Positions 9,229-19,171 of a stretch of DNA of 64,000 nt are shown here, one piece after another (within the stretch, counting starts at the first letter, position 1; each line of letters begins with the position of its first letter). A program made the translations under genes and the position numbers. The stretch comes from Paenibacillus zeirhizosphaerae (GTDB lineage: Bacteria; Bacillota; Bacilli; Paenibacillales; Paenibacillaceae): contig NZ_JAPCKK010000018.1 of the NCBI RefSeq assembly GCF_030705605.1, forward strand, positions 62,001 to 126,000, written 5' to 3'. The notes below the pieces were generated by a model. That model was given only the letters and a program-made list of their open reading frames with translations, was not told where the DNA came from and did not search any database.

Positions 9229-10614
9229 ATGGATGTTCGCAGCAGGTGGCTGTTAATTGCCGTTGGATTCGGGGTTCTATTAAATCCATTAAATTCTTCG
9301 ATGATTTCTATTGCTATTGCAAGGCTGCAAAATGTGTACCACCTTGACTTTACAGGGGTTTCCTGGATTATCTTTTCCTTTTACATTGCAAGTGCTGTCG
9401 CCCAGCCTGTCATGGGCAAGGCCAGCGATTTATTCGGCCGCAGGAAAATATTCCTCACCGGGCTTGTTACAACCTTCGTTGCCTCCTTATTAGCTCCATT
9501 ATCGCCAAGCTTTGGATGGCTTATCGTGTTCCGCATTGTGCAATCCGTCGGAACCAGCATGATGGTTGCCGTTGGAATGGCCATTGTGCGCATTCATATT
9601 ACAGAAAAACAAGCAGCTGCGTTATCCGTTTTGTCCATTTTCCTATCTGGAGCGGCAGCTATCGGACCCTTTATTGGCGGGGTCTTGCTTCACTGGTGGG
9701 ATTGGCCTGCCATCTTTTACGTCAATATTCCTTTCGTGGCGGCAAGCTTTCTGCTCTCCTGGAGGACCATTCCGAAAGATAAAGCACCAGCATCCGCTGC
9801 CACCAACATGTCCATACGCAAATGGTTAGCTCTGATTGATGTACCAGGGATTGTACTCTTCACAGTAGGTCTGGTGGCCCTGCTTGTTGGATTATTGTCG
9901 GCAAAATCATCCGGGCATGTCTCATTCATAAATGTTTTTGCCGGGCTGACAGGCCTCGTGCTGCTTGCGGCTTTCGTACGGCATGAGCTAAAAACAACGG
10001 CACCCTTTATTCCTTTGCGCACCTTCGCCAAATATCCTGCGCTGACTTGGGTTAATGTCGAATTTATGCTCGTTAACATCCTTTATTACGCTCTCTTTTT
10101 CGGGGTTCCATCCTACTTGCAATTGGTGCGCCATGTCAGTGAGTTCCATACAGGGATTCTTATGCTGTCTTTGGGCTTGTGCTCGCTCGTTGCGTCTCCG
10201 ATTGCAGGACGATGGGTAGATCAATCGGGACCTCGTCCGGCACTGCTTGTATCCGGAATGTTAATGACATTTGGGGCCTTGTGGATTGTGACATTACATC
10301 CAGCTTCACCGGTCGCCAGTGTTTGTGTGGCGTTAGCTGCGTTCGGCATGAGTAACGGATTGAACAGTGTCGCTATGCAAGCAGCATTGTTCCAAAGTTC
10401 ACCAAAGGAAATGGTCGGTGTAACATCCGGAATATTTAATACATCAAGGTATCTGGGAACCATTTTATCTTCATTGCTGATAGGGATCGTCATGGGAGAC
10501 CAGCCCAGCTCTGGGGGATTTCGATGGCTGGGCATTATCCTCATGGTCATTGCATTGTCCTTGGTATTCATGAGTTGGCGGCACCGTGAGTCAGGACAAT
10601 TGCAGGAGTCGTAG
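9229..10614 (+). CDS. MFS drug-efflux transporter, DHA2 (EmrB/QacA) type
   Basis: 461 residues. ATG 9229 is preferred because GGAGGGG lies six bases upstream; the TTG at 9211 precedes that site. Strongly hydrophobic with about 14 membrane segments; the loop after segment 2 has the MFS motif A (GKASDLFGRRKIF) and segment 5 the motif C-like GPFIGGVLL. Known members export drugs or toxic metabolites by proton antiport across the cytoplasmic membrane. Divergent from a LysR regulator, which likely controls it. Confidence 0.88.
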   Translation: MDVRSRWLLIAVGFGVLLNPLNSSMISIAIARLQNVYHLDFTGVSWIIFSFYIASAVAQPVMGKASDLFGRRKIFLTGLVTTFVASLLAPLSPSFGWLIVFRIVQSVGTSMMVAVGMAIVRIHITEKQAAALSVLSIFLSGAAAIGPFIGGVLLHWWDWPAIFYVNIPFVAASFLLSWRTIPKDKAPASAATNMSIRKWLALIDVPGIVLFTVGLVALLVGLLSAKSSGHVSFINVFAGLTGLVLLAAFVRHELKTTAPFIPLRTFAKYPALTWVNVEFMLVNILYYALFFGVPSYLQLVRHVSEFHTGILMLSLGLCSLVASPIAGRWVDQSGPRPALLVSGMLMTFGALWIVTLHPASPVASVCVALAAFGMSNGLNSVAMQAALFQSSPKEMVGVTSGIFNTSRYLGTILSSLLIGIVMGDQPSSGGFRWLGIILMVIALSLVFMSWRHRESGQLQES

Positions 10615-10639
10615 TGTCACCAAATACCCGCCGCTCACG

Positions 10640-11024
10640 TATCTCCGACGATATTGACGATATTATTCCGGGCGCCAGCGGCACCGTATTCCTGCCGCAC
10701 ATCGTCGGGCGCGCCCGAGCATTGGAGATTATCACTGAAGCTGCACTCCTTAGCGCTGAGAAGGCAGAGCGCTAAGGATGGGTAAATAGGGCACTTCCCG
10801 CAGACCAACTTGACGATTTTGTGGACGACTTGGCACGCAGAATCGCTAAAAGAGCACCAGGAGTGGTATGATGCGAATCAACAGTGCAAAGATGTCGCTG
10901 CTCACTTCCAATGACGGAAGATGAGCGGCGATTTCTTCTATATAATGGGCTTATCCGCATCTATAATCAGTCTGGTGCTCCTGCTCGACTGCTCGACGGC
11001 CTCGCCGGTGGCTGGATCGGTTGA
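10640..11024 (+). pseudogene. Enoyl-CoA hydratase/isomerase remnant
   Basis: Reading 10673 onward gives GTVFLPHIVGRARALEI, then AALLSAEKAER, a TAA where a tyrosine codon is expected, and GWVNRALPADQLDDFV up to RIAKRAPGVV, after which the frame is lost at a TGA. This is the typical middle-to-C-terminal part of the crotonase superfamily (conserved G-R-A...L...AE.A...G.VN...P...L). The N-terminal half with the oxyanion-hole motif is absent. At least one nonsense change and one frameshift are present, so the gene is dead. Confidence 0.75.
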
Positions 11025-12104
11025 TTATTCTCTTATTTGCACCGGCAGTTCTATTGTAAATGCGGCTCCTTCTCCCAGCCTGCTGTGCACAGCGATCTTA
11101 CCTTGGTGCATGTCAACAATTTTATGAGCGATGGCCAGCCCCAGACCGCTGCCTCCTACTGTCCTGGTCCGTGATTTGTCCGCCTTATAAAAGCGCTCGA
11201 AGATACGCTCCTGGTCCTGCTCATCGATGCCCGGCCCCGTGTCGGCAATACAGACAACGGCCTCATCCCCGTTGCTTGAAAGAAAAACCGATATGCTTCC
11301 ACCCTCTGGCGTAAATTTTATGGCATTATGCAGGAAATTCACCCACACCTGGCCCAGCAGTTCCTCATCCGCGTTTACCTCGGTCTCATCCGCCTCCACG
11401 TCCATCTCGATGTTTTTGGCCTCCCATTGCGGCTCGCAGGCGAGAATAAGCGATATCAGTTGCTTGTCCAGCCGGTAAGGGGACGGGTGGAACGAATGCC
11501 GTTCCGAATCCAGAACCGCCAGCTTCATAAGATTATCGCTTAGCTTGGACAAACGTAAGCATTCCGTCTCGATGATCGTCAAGTACCGGTCCCGCTGCTC
11601 ACGAACCAGATGGTCATCCTTGAGTGCCTTGGCGAATCCCATGATCGAAGTCAGCGGCGAGCCGATTTCATGGGATACGTTAGAAATGAATTCCTCCCGC
11701 AGCTCTTCCATAGCCTTTAAATTTGCCGCCATATCATTAATGCTGTCCGCCAGTTGGGCATAAGGATGCGGCCTTCCCTGTCCTTCCTTCCTGCCGTCAA
11801 AACCCCACTCCAGATTCACATGAAAATCGCCCTGCGAAATACGTTTTAATGCATCGATCATTTCCGTAAAAACGTGTTGGTTTCTATCTCCGAATAACTG
11901 GCTTATCGTCATGCCAATAATACCGAAGAAAACAAAACCAAGCGTTGTATTGATAAAAAAATCGATCAACCCATGGGGAGCCCATGCTATTCGCGCATAG
12001 ACCGCCTTCGTAATATAGAAGGCGGCGCCCCAGCTAAAATATAGCATGCATAACAGCAGTACGACGCGCCCGAGGATATGAAGAAACCCCGGTTCCTGCT
12101 TCAT
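11025..12104 (-). CDS. Two-component sensor histidine kinase
   Basis: 359 residues. Two membrane segments (about 11-33 and 47-69) with a very short extracytoplasmic loop, then a HAMP-like linker, the H-box FISNVSHEIGSPL with H145 as phosphoacceptor, N-box NFLHNAIKF, and G-boxes DTGPGI and GGSGLGLAI of the HATPase domain. With almost no external domain it probably senses a membrane or intramembrane signal. Its ATG overlaps the stop codon of the response-regulator gene (ATGA), so the two are co-translated. Signal unknown. Confidence 0.93.
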   Translation of the reverse strand: MKQEPGFLHILGRVVLLLCMLYFSWGAAFYITKAVYARIAWAPHGLIDFFINTTLGFVFFGIIGMTISQLFGDRNQHVFTEMIDALKRISQGDFHVNLEWGFDGRKEGQGRPHPYAQLADSINDMAANLKAMEELREEFISNVSHEIGSPLTSIMGFAKALKDDHLVREQRDRYLTIIETECLRLSKLSDNLMKLAVLDSERHSFHPSPYRLDKQLISLILACEPQWEAKNIEMDVEADETEVNADEELLGQVWVNFLHNAIKFTPEGGSISVFLSSNGDEAVVCIADTGPGIDEQDQERIFERFYKADKSRTRTVGGSGLGLAIAHKIVDMHQGKIAVHSRLGEGAAFTIELPVQIRE

Positions 12105-12775
12105 TGCCGCACCTCCAGCCGGTAGCCCAAGCCCCGGATCGTGCTGATCCGAAAGGAGTGAGCTGCCTCCGGGAACCGTTCCCGAAGGCGCTTGATATGC
12201 ACATCAACTGTTCTTTCGTCGCCCTCATAATCATAACCCCAGATCTGCTCGATCAGTTGGTCGCGGGTAAAGGTCTTGCCAGGATAGCTGGCCAGTCTGA
12301 AGAGCAGTTCGAATTCCTTGCGCGGCAGTGTAATCTCCTGCCCACCAGCCCGGCACTCAAAGGTATCGCTGCGCAGGACAAGGTCTCCAACCGCCACCGA
12401 GTTGGAGGCCATAATGCGGTAGCGTTTCAGTAGAGCCTTCACGCGGGCGACGAGCACCATGGGATCAAACGGCTTGACAAGATAATCATCCGTGCCAAGC
12501 GCGAAGCCTTTCACGATCTGTGAGGACTCTCCTTTAGCCGTAAGCATAAGCAGCGGCAGCTCGGTGTGCTCGCGCAGCTCCCGGCACAGCTCCCAGCCGT
12601 CCATGCCTGGCATCATAATATCAAGCACAACTAGATCCACTTTAATTTCGTCAAGGATGCGCAGTGCATCCAGTCCGTCCACGGCCTCCGATACTTCCAA
12701 GCCTTCCAGCTTCAAAAAGTGCTTAACCAATTCCCTGATATGCGGATCATCATCAACGACTAATACACGTGCCAT
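12101..12775 (-). CDS. OmpR/PhoB-family response regulator
   Basis: 224 residues from ATG 12775, with GGGGG just upstream; the frame is open for 66 further codons but those have no conserved sequence. Receiver domain with acidic pocket VVDDD, phosphoacceptor D52 (VVLDIMMPG), and lysine in DYLVKPFDP; C-terminal winged helix ending RTVDVHIKRLRERF ... IRGLGYR. Cognate of the kinase that follows with a 4-base overlap. Targets are not predictable from this window. Confidence 0.94.
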   Translation of the reverse strand: MARVLVVDDDPHIRELVKHFLKLEGLEVSEAVDGLDALRILDEIKVDLVVLDIMMPGMDGWELCRELREHTELPLLMLTAKGESSQIVKGFALGTDDYLVKPFDPMVLVARVKALLKRYRIMASNSVAVGDLVLRSDTFECRAGGQEITLPRKEFELLFRLASYPGKTFTRDQLIEQIWGYDYEGDERTVDVHIKRLRERFPEAAHSFRISTIRGLGYRLEVRQ

Positions 12776-12997
12776 TTCATCCCCCCTTCTGTAACGCTGA
12801 TATCCCATAATATACCCCATAGTAAAAGTAAGTACAGTCGCTATAGTATAACGGACGCTGTCAGCCAGCAGTGCACCGGCCACAGGCGCACTGCGCGCGA
12901 TTGGAAGTGATTTGAAACGTTGGATATAGAGAGGGTAGCTTACATTTATGAACTGAATATGAATCAAACGCAAAAAGGACTTAATGGTCCATGTAAC

Positions 12998-15646
12998 TCA
13001 TCGGATCACCCGAACAGGGCCGATAAGTCCGCTGGGTTCCTGCTGTGCAAAGGAAGAAAGGAAATCGCACTGATCCTTCACCAACGTATTCGTAACTTCA
13101 ATGACCAGCCTGTTTGTGCCCTTCTTTAGCGAGCCGTTGATCTTCAGGATGTATGGCGGACAGATGCGGACACCAGCATGCTCACCGTTTAACCATACCT
13201 CTGCCGTCTCATAGACCTCACCCAAATCGAGCAGAACCTCGCTTGCGGATTCATCCCACTCAAATTCCATTTCATAACGGAAGGTGCCCGTGAATCGCGG
13301 CAGGCCATCAGGGCCGCTCATATTCGTTAAAGCCGCCCGCCGGCCCCATTCCTGAAAATAAGGATATTGCTCAGCTTTAGCGATGGATATGGTCCATTCC
13401 CCTTCAAGCTCAAAATCCGAAGCCGTTGCATACCGCAGCGGTGCAGCAGTATATCCTTCAAGGGCAGCTCCATGGAGCAGCACGATGGATTCATACGGAT
13501 GCAGGGCAAGCTCGACCGTTATCGCACCGTCCCTCTCGGATGCATGCAAACAGGTCAAACGATTCAGGAAGGCGTCATAAGCATACACATCACCCTCGAC
13601 AGGCAAAACCATCTTCGTGCGAATCGTTTGATGTGGGCTTTCGTTAAAAAACATAAAAACATCCAAACCTTCATGAAGATAACGATAGTTACGAAGATAA
13701 GGTTCATATGTTTCGACGATGATATCGCAATGTCCGTCTGCAATGAGTTCATTCGCCAACTCCTCCAGGGGTGCAACCGTAACATTTCTATGCTTGGCAA
13801 GACAAGATAGCTCGGCAGAAACATCTATACCCTCGCTCGATCGGACCGGCAGCCCGTCAACAAAACGAACAGGTAATCCCTGTTCGGCAAACTGGATCAA
13901 ACGCCGCAGCATTGCCACCGGAAGCGCTTCAGAATAGGGCACGATCAGACACTTGTAGTCCTCGCGATGGACATACAACTTGTTGTCTTTCACACTGGAC
14001 GCTTCCAAAAGAACATCGACAGGCAAAACGTCACAGTCAATCTGATGCTGCATCAATTTTTTCACAGGTTTATGAAAATACATCGATTCCCCGGACCATT
14101 CGGCCTCAGCGTGATATAGAACGGCTGCGGCCGCCACATGCCTTCCGCCTGAAATCAGGTGACTGATGCGATTAATATATCGATTTAAATGCTTGTAGTA
14201 ACGGTATTGCGGATTTCTCCCGCCAGCATACATATGTGGCGGACAATCCGGATCCGGAAAGGCTTTTTGGGTAAAGGCATGCGGAACAAAATAGTTGACA
14301 CCTCGCACGAGCATATGATCTGTGAGCCATTTCATCAGCTTTAGCCCTTCCGTCCAGCCGTATGCCCCGTACAGTTCGCACATCGTCCGGCCTTGTTTTT
14401 TCGGGTCGATATGCCCAAGCGACACAGCAAGCTTAGCGAGGCCATAGTGGTAGAACTCACTATCCGTCTCCCCCGTTGGCTGGCGGAAGGACAATTCATC
14501 AAAACCCGGAACGATCTGCCACAGCACCACATCGAGGCCCGACATATCTTGCCCCCAGAGCGAGCGGAAGAAGTGTCCGGTGCCGGAACCAAGTCTTGCA
14601 TGAACGTTGTTGTCCTCGAGCACATGCCCGATGTATTCTACCCCGCGCGCTCTGCACCATGCTCCGATCTGGCTGCAGAAATAGTCCGCATAAAGCTTGC
14701 TGACGATATTCATATAGGTGTACCGCACAATATTCGATGGTTCTCCCGCATCCTGCCAGAGAAGGTATACAAGCTTGCGCCAGTCCAGGCCTAACGCCGC
14801 TTCAAGTAAAGCCGGCATCTCCCGGCTCCACGGCAGCGCCACGCCCTGTTTTCCTGGTTTAGAATTGAAGTCAAAGGTTTGCTCATCATTGTAGAATCCG
14901 GGTTCGTCTGAAAAAAAACCAGCAAATGTCTTTCCGAAATCCGTTTTGTACCGTTCGTAAAAAGCTTCATATACCGTATCAAGCAAAATGCGAACTGAAT
15001 CCCGATCCAACGGGTTCAAATAATCCTTCTGCTCTTTACTGCCGCCATGCTTATTTTCGGAAATAATAAAAACCCGCCAGTACCCTTCAGGGATATCCCA
15101 ATAAAGGATACCGTCCTGCACAAGATCAGTTAAATCGACACAGTCATTGAGCAATGCTCCATGGGATGGGTCGCGGCGGACCGCGACCGCTGAAACCAGC
15201 TTATTTTTGCCGCTCGCGTGCTGAGTCAACGAGATCGTCGGCCGCAGCCCGCACATCAGTAAGGTATCGAGCAGCAGAGATGCTCCCTTGGCAGGACCGA
15301 GGGTATCGATATAACGTTCACCCAAAAACATGCGATGAAGCTCTTCCGGGGCCTCCTTCACCTTGCCCCCCGCGTGTCCTGTCGGAAAATGATCGTCATC
15401 AAGAATCCATACCTTCATGCCGCGAGTCCGAGCTTCCTCCATAATAACGTCCATATCCATCCACCATTTCGGTCCCAGAAAATCAGGATGAGGCCGGGAT
15501 TCCACACACACAGCCCCGATACCAGCCTCATGCACACGGGCCATCTCTTCCCGAATCACCTGTTCCTCCTCGCCATGCTGCCAGAGAAAAGGAAGAATAT
15601 AATTTTGTTCTTGACCTTCAAGCACATCTTGTAGACGACTTCTCAT
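12998..15646 (-). CDS. GH106-like glycoside hydrolase (probable alpha-L-rhamnosidase)
   Basis: 882 residues from ATG 15646, three bases after the stop of the binding-protein gene. No signal peptide, so cytosolic. The N-terminal part (about 20-450) has the barrel-like pattern of GH106 proteins, with the acidic motif GFFSDEPGFYNDE; the C-terminus (about 740-880) has a jelly-roll sugar-binding domain (LLDLGEVYETAEVWLNGEHAG) common to GH2 and GH106 enzymes. Known GH106 enzymes remove alpha-L-rhamnose from plant polysaccharides or glycosides. It is the last gene of an operon with two permeases and a solute-binding lipoprotein, so it probably splits an oligosaccharide after import. The family call rests on pattern recognition and could be a related uncharacterised clan. 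Confidence 0.65.
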   Translation of the reverse strand: MRSRLQDVLEGQEQNYILPFLWQHGEEEQVIREEMARVHEAGIGAVCVESRPHPDFLGPKWWMDMDVIMEEARTRGMKVWILDDDHFPTGHAGGKVKEAPEELHRMFLGERYIDTLGPAKGASLLLDTLLMCGLRPTISLTQHASGKNKLVSAVAVRRDPSHGALLNDCVDLTDLVQDGILYWDIPEGYWRVFIISENKHGGSKEQKDYLNPLDRDSVRILLDTVYEAFYERYKTDFGKTFAGFFSDEPGFYNDEQTFDFNSKPGKQGVALPWSREMPALLEAALGLDWRKLVYLLWQDAGEPSNIVRYTYMNIVSKLYADYFCSQIGAWCRARGVEYIGHVLEDNNVHARLGSGTGHFFRSLWGQDMSGLDVVLWQIVPGFDELSFRQPTGETDSEFYHYGLAKLAVSLGHIDPKKQGRTMCELYGAYGWTEGLKLMKWLTDHMLVRGVNYFVPHAFTQKAFPDPDCPPHMYAGGRNPQYRYYKHLNRYINRISHLISGGRHVAAAAVLYHAEAEWSGESMYFHKPVKKLMQHQIDCDVLPVDVLLEASSVKDNKLYVHREDYKCLIVPYSEALPVAMLRRLIQFAEQGLPVRFVDGLPVRSSEGIDVSAELSCLAKHRNVTVAPLEELANELIADGHCDIIVETYEPYLRNYRYLHEGLDVFMFFNESPHQTIRTKMVLPVEGDVYAYDAFLNRLTCLHASERDGAITVELALHPYESIVLLHGAALEGYTAAPLRYATASDFELEGEWTISIAKAEQYPYFQEWGRRAALTNMSGPDGLPRFTGTFRYEMEFEWDESASEVLLDLGEVYETAEVWLNGEHAGVRICPPYILKINGSLKKGTNRLVIEVTNTLVKDQCDFLSSFAQQEPSGLIGPVRVIR

Positions 15647-15648
15647 GA

Positions 15649-17220
15649 TTACTGCCCCTTCTTCACTTTGGCATGCCATTCTCTGGCCCGCTTCGTCACT
15701 TCTTCGCCACCCGACTGGTACCACTTATCGACGAATTCGTCGAACTTGCTGATCGGATATTGGCCAATGATAATCTTGGTGGCATATTCCACGTATAAAG
15801 TACGATTGTTAATGTCCGGGAAACCGTCGTATACGCTGGCCGGCATCCCGTCACCGGCAATGACTTTGGCATATTTCTGGGCTTCCTGCATATTTCGGGT
15901 GACCTGATCAATCGCCCATTTGCTGTCTTCTGATGAAGTACTATTGAAAAGATCGATGGTAAAATCAAGTGTGGCTAACGTTGAATATGGATTCAGGATT
16001 TGATTTTCCTGACTGCTCTTGTCATCAGGAAGCTTGACGGCTTTACCGTCCTTCATCGTATAATGCATACCTTCCACACCCAGGAACAGATCTTTCCAAT
16101 TCTTCTTGTCGTACATGTTGTTCAGCAGCTTCAGGGTGGCCATCAGCTTGTTCTCATCCTTATTGTTCTTGATGACCCATTGCGGAGGCGCAAATCTTTT
16201 CATCGTGTAGAAGCCTTCATAACCCTCAACTTCCGGCACGGGCAGTACAGTAAAATCAGCCTTTACGCCCGTATTTTTGTTTAGATTCTCTAAAATCAAA
16301 TTTCCATGCTCTACCCAGTGAAAATAGTTTCCTGCCTTGTCTGACTGAATCTTGCCGTCCCATTTATCCTTCGTGTTCAAAAGCGATTCCTTGTCGATCA
16401 AGCCTTCCTTGTACAGCTTAGAGACGAATTCCAAGGCCGCCTTCATATTCGGAGTCACTGCGGAATACGTCAGCTCGCCATCGTAAATGTCCCACTCCGG
16501 GTAGCCTTCGAACATAGCTACCCCGTACATGGCGAACAAATGATCCATCCAGCGAGCCTGCTCCCGACCGCCGGTTGGAAGCTCATCCTGCTGGCCATTG
16601 CCGTTGGGATCCTGATCCCGGAATGCCTCCAGCATCTTTACGTATTCGTCCTGGGTCTTCGGCATCGGCAGACCCACCTTGTCGAGCCAATCCTGCCGGA
16701 TCATGCCGGCATATCTTCCGTAGTCCACCACACCGGGGATATAATAGATTCTCCCCTGACCGGTAGGGTCGTTCGCCTTGACCACATCCCACATATCCTG
16801 CGGAATGGCTTCCCATACATTCGGTGCATATTTAGGCAGCAGTTCTGTCAAATCCGCAATCGCACCGTTCTTGGCCAGGCTGTCTTCAATGCCCTGCTGG
16901 GGGATGAACAGGTCCGGCATTTCATTAGCAGCAATTTTCAGGTTTAGCTGATTCAGATAGTTGGTACCCCCGTTCCATTCCACATACGGATGGATGACAC
17001 CCACGCCAAGCTTTTCCTTATAAAATTCATACAGCTTGCTGCCTTTTTCGATCGGCTGATATCCGATGTTGGTGCCCCATACTTCAATATCGACTACTCC
17101 GTTAGAGGTTTGGCTCTGGTCAGCAGATGAACCTTCAGAAGAGCCCCCACTGCAACCGCTTACAGTGCTAAGCGCGAGCATACCTGCCGCTAATAATAAT
17201 CCGAGCTTTTTGAAATTCAT
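15649..17220 (-). CDS. Sugar ABC transporter solute-binding lipoprotein (LplA type)
   Basis: 523 residues with a lipoprotein signal peptide (lipobox VSGC, Cys23) followed by a Ser/Gly-rich linker. The body is a large family-1 extracellular binding protein of the length and style found with YesM/YesN systems in Paenibacillus (VDIEVWGTNIGYQPIEKGS...). It would capture an oligosaccharide outside the membrane for the two permeases encoded just upstream. AAGGAGGAG precedes the ATG. The GH106-like gene follows after two bases. Ligand unknown; a rhamnose-containing oligosaccharide is a reasonable inference from the neighbour. Confidence 0.9.
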   Translation of the reverse strand: MNFKKLGLLLAAGMLALSTVSGCSGGSSEGSSADQSQTSNGVVDIEVWGTNIGYQPIEKGSKLYEFYKEKLGVGVIHPYVEWNGGTNYLNQLNLKIAANEMPDLFIPQQGIEDSLAKNGAIADLTELLPKYAPNVWEAIPQDMWDVVKANDPTGQGRIYYIPGVVDYGRYAGMIRQDWLDKVGLPMPKTQDEYVKMLEAFRDQDPNGNGQQDELPTGGREQARWMDHLFAMYGVAMFEGYPEWDIYDGELTYSAVTPNMKAALEFVSKLYKEGLIDKESLLNTKDKWDGKIQSDKAGNYFHWVEHGNLILENLNKNTGVKADFTVLPVPEVEGYEGFYTMKRFAPPQWVIKNNKDENKLMATLKLLNNMYDKKNWKDLFLGVEGMHYTMKDGKAVKLPDDKSSQENQILNPYSTLATLDFTIDLFNSTSSEDSKWAIDQVTRNMQEAQKYAKVIAGDGMPASVYDGFPDINNRTLYVEYATKIIIGQYPISKFDEFVDKWYQSGGEEVTKRAREWHAKVKKGQ

Positions 17221-17233
17221 ATTTTCTCCTCCT

Positions 17234-18112
17234 TCAACCTTTTACGGAGCCGATCATGGCTCCTTTGACAAAATATTTCTGCAGGAAAGGATACACCAGA
17301 ATGATCGGGATGATCGCAAAAATAACGGTCGCTGCTCTTAAAGTCCGCTCGTTATAATTAAGATCAACCGTGGATGGGGCGCCTGCCATAATCACGTTGC
17401 CGTCGGTGATGAACTGCCGGATCTTGATCTGCAGCGGAAACCAGTCCGGGTTCTGCAGGAAGAACAGCGGATGCTGAAACTGGTTCCACAGCACCACACC
17501 GTAAAACAAAGCAAGAGTTGCTAACACGGCCTTGGATAGCGGTAGCACGAACTGGAACAGCATGCGGAAATACCCGCAGCCTTCAAGCAAGGCTGCTTCC
17601 TCCAATTCCTTGGAGAATTGCTTGAAGAACGTTCTCATGATGATTAAATTGAATGGATTCAGAACATGGGGTATGACCAGGACCAACGGATTATCATAAA
17701 GGCCAACACTACGGACCGTCAGGAAGTAAGGCACGATAGGCGCTTTAAAAATCATAGCGATCACCACCCCCACCATAATGACGGAACCCCAGCGGAACTC
17801 GGACTTCGACAGCGGGTACGCAAACAGGGCAGTCAGCAAAAGTGCCAATACCGTTCCGATTAACGTCGTGCCAAGCGTCAGGAAGAATGATTTCCATAAG
17901 TCGGGACGGCCGATGATATACTTCCACGAGTCTAACGTAAATTGCTGTGGCCATAACGTTACCAGGTTCATGTCCACAGCACTCTTGGAACTGAACGAGG
18001 TTGCGATTACGGACAGGAGCGGTACGAGTGCGATGATAGAAAACAGGATGAGAAAGATTGTGATTGCCGTACCGAATACTTTTTCCCCTCTCGATTCGAG
18101 CATACCTACCAT
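17234..18112 (-). CDS. Sugar ABC transporter permease (LplC/MalG type)
   Basis: 292 residues with six predicted membrane segments and the EAA loop (EEAALLEGCGYFRMLFQFVLP) that docks with the ATPase. The first ATG (18112) overlaps the end of the upstream permease gene; an ATG three codons later (18103) has better spacing from the GGGGGG tract, so the start is uncertain. Forms the membrane channel with the upstream permease. No ATPase gene is nearby, so a shared MsmX-type ATPase encoded elsewhere must energise it (established for such importers in Bacillus). Confidence 0.9.
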   Translation of the reverse strand: MVGMLESRGEKVFGTAITIFLILFSIIALVPLLSVIATSFSSKSAVDMNLVTLWPQQFTLDSWKYIIGRPDLWKSFFLTLGTTLIGTVLALLLTALFAYPLSKSEFRWGSVIMVGVVIAMIFKAPIVPYFLTVRSVGLYDNPLVLVIPHVLNPFNLIIMRTFFKQFSKELEEAALLEGCGYFRMLFQFVLPLSKAVLATLALFYGVVLWNQFQHPLFFLQNPDWFPLQIKIRQFITDGNVIMAGAPSTVDLNYNERTLRAATVIFAIIPIILVYPFLQKYFVKGAMIGSVKG

Positions 18113-19011
18113 AGCCCCCCATCCGACACTTTTTTCGACAGCTTATTGAAGGTGTACACCATCATAAAACCAATCACCGATTGAAACAGCCCTACCGCCG
18201 TAGCAAAACTGTACTGCCCCTGCTGAATGCCGGCCCGGAACACATACGTATCCAGGATATCTCCTACGTTATAGGTCATCGGAGTGAGCAGGTTATACAC
18301 TTGATCAAAGCCAAGATCCATAAAATTGCCTATTTCGAGCAAGAACAGCACCAGCACGGTAGGCAAAAGAAGCGGAAACGTAATGTGGCGGATTTGCCGG
18401 AATTTGGAGGCGCCATCGATCATCGCCGATTCATAAAGCTGCGGGTCGATCGCGCTAATGGCGGCCATATACACCACGGTCCCCCATCCGGCATCCCTCC
18501 ATATCGAAGCAAGCACGTAAATCGGCCGGAAATATGCGCTTTCTTGCATGGCTAGCACCGGTTCATGACCAAACCACCCCATGACAATGTTGAACACACC
18601 GCTTAACGAAAACAAATCAAAGAGAATACCGCCAACGATCACCCAGGATAAAAAGTGCGGAATGTACAGAGCGGTCTGGATTCCTTTCTTGAGCGCCGAT
18701 TTTCGAATCTCGTTGATCATCAGCGCCAGCAGAACAGGCACCGGGAAAATCAATACAAGCTTGAAAAATCCCAGCATCAGTGTATTGCCGAACACGCGGA
18801 CAAAGTCTGGATGGTGAAGCAGGGTCTCAAAATGCTTGAGGCCTACCCAGGGACTATCGATGAACCCTTGGAAAACCGAATAGTCCTTGAAGGCGATGAC
18901 GGCCCCAACCAGTGGAATAAATTTAAATACGATAAGAAAAACGATTCCCGGAACCGCCATCACATACAGCGGCCAATAAATCTTCATACGATGATCATAA
19001 CTGCTTTGCAA
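18106..19011 (-). CDS. Sugar ABC transporter permease (LplB/YteP type)
   Basis: 301 residues from TTG 19011, chosen because GGAGGG lies seven bases upstream; the frame is open further to 19083 without a site. Six membrane segments, with the EAA loop around YESAMIDGASKFRQIRHITFP. First gene of the four-gene uptake operon. A perfect cre match lies 27 bases before the start, so carbon catabolite repression by CcpA is expected, and a terminator separates it from the YesN gene upstream. Confidence 0.9.
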   Translation of the reverse strand: MQSSYDHRMKIYWPLYVMAVPGIVFLIVFKFIPLVGAVIAFKDYSVFQGFIDSPWVGLKHFETLLHHPDFVRVFGNTLMLGFFKLVLIFPVPVLLALMINEIRKSALKKGIQTALYIPHFLSWVIVGGILFDLFSLSGVFNIVMGWFGHEPVLAMQESAYFRPIYVLASIWRDAGWGTVVYMAAISAIDPQLYESAMIDGASKFRQIRHITFPLLLPTVLVLFLLEIGNFMDLGFDQVYNLLTPMTYNVGDILDTYVFRAGIQQGQYSFATAVGLFQSVIGFMMVYTFNKLSKKVSDGGLW

Positions 19012-19037
19012 TTTTGATCCCTCCTGTGCGCACTTAT

Positions 19038-19052
19038 TGTATTCGCTTACAT
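19038..19052 (-). promoter_or_regulatory. Catabolite-responsive element (cre)
   Basis: ATGTAAGCGAATACA on the minus strand fits the Bacillus consensus WTGNAANCGNWNNCW at every defined position. It lies 27 bases before the preferred start of the first permease gene, where CcpA binding would block transcription of the uptake operon when glucose is available. Confidence 0.75.
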
Positions 19053-19126
19053 TCACTATAAGTTCAGGAGTCCAAACGCACAAAGGGACGTTTTATAGTT
19101 TTCACAGGGTCATTTTTTAGCTGTAC

Positions 19127-19161
19127 AAAAAAATCCTCCCGCCTGTGAATCGGCGAAAGGA
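19127..19161 (-). terminator. Intrinsic terminator after YesN-type regulator gene
   Basis: Stem TCCTTTCGCC / GGCGGGAGGA (with G-T pairs) and eight-base loop, followed on the minus strand by seven T. It begins 11 bases after the stop codon at 19172 and separates the two-component pair from the transport operon. Confidence 0.88.
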
Positions 19162-19171
19162 CGGATCATGC

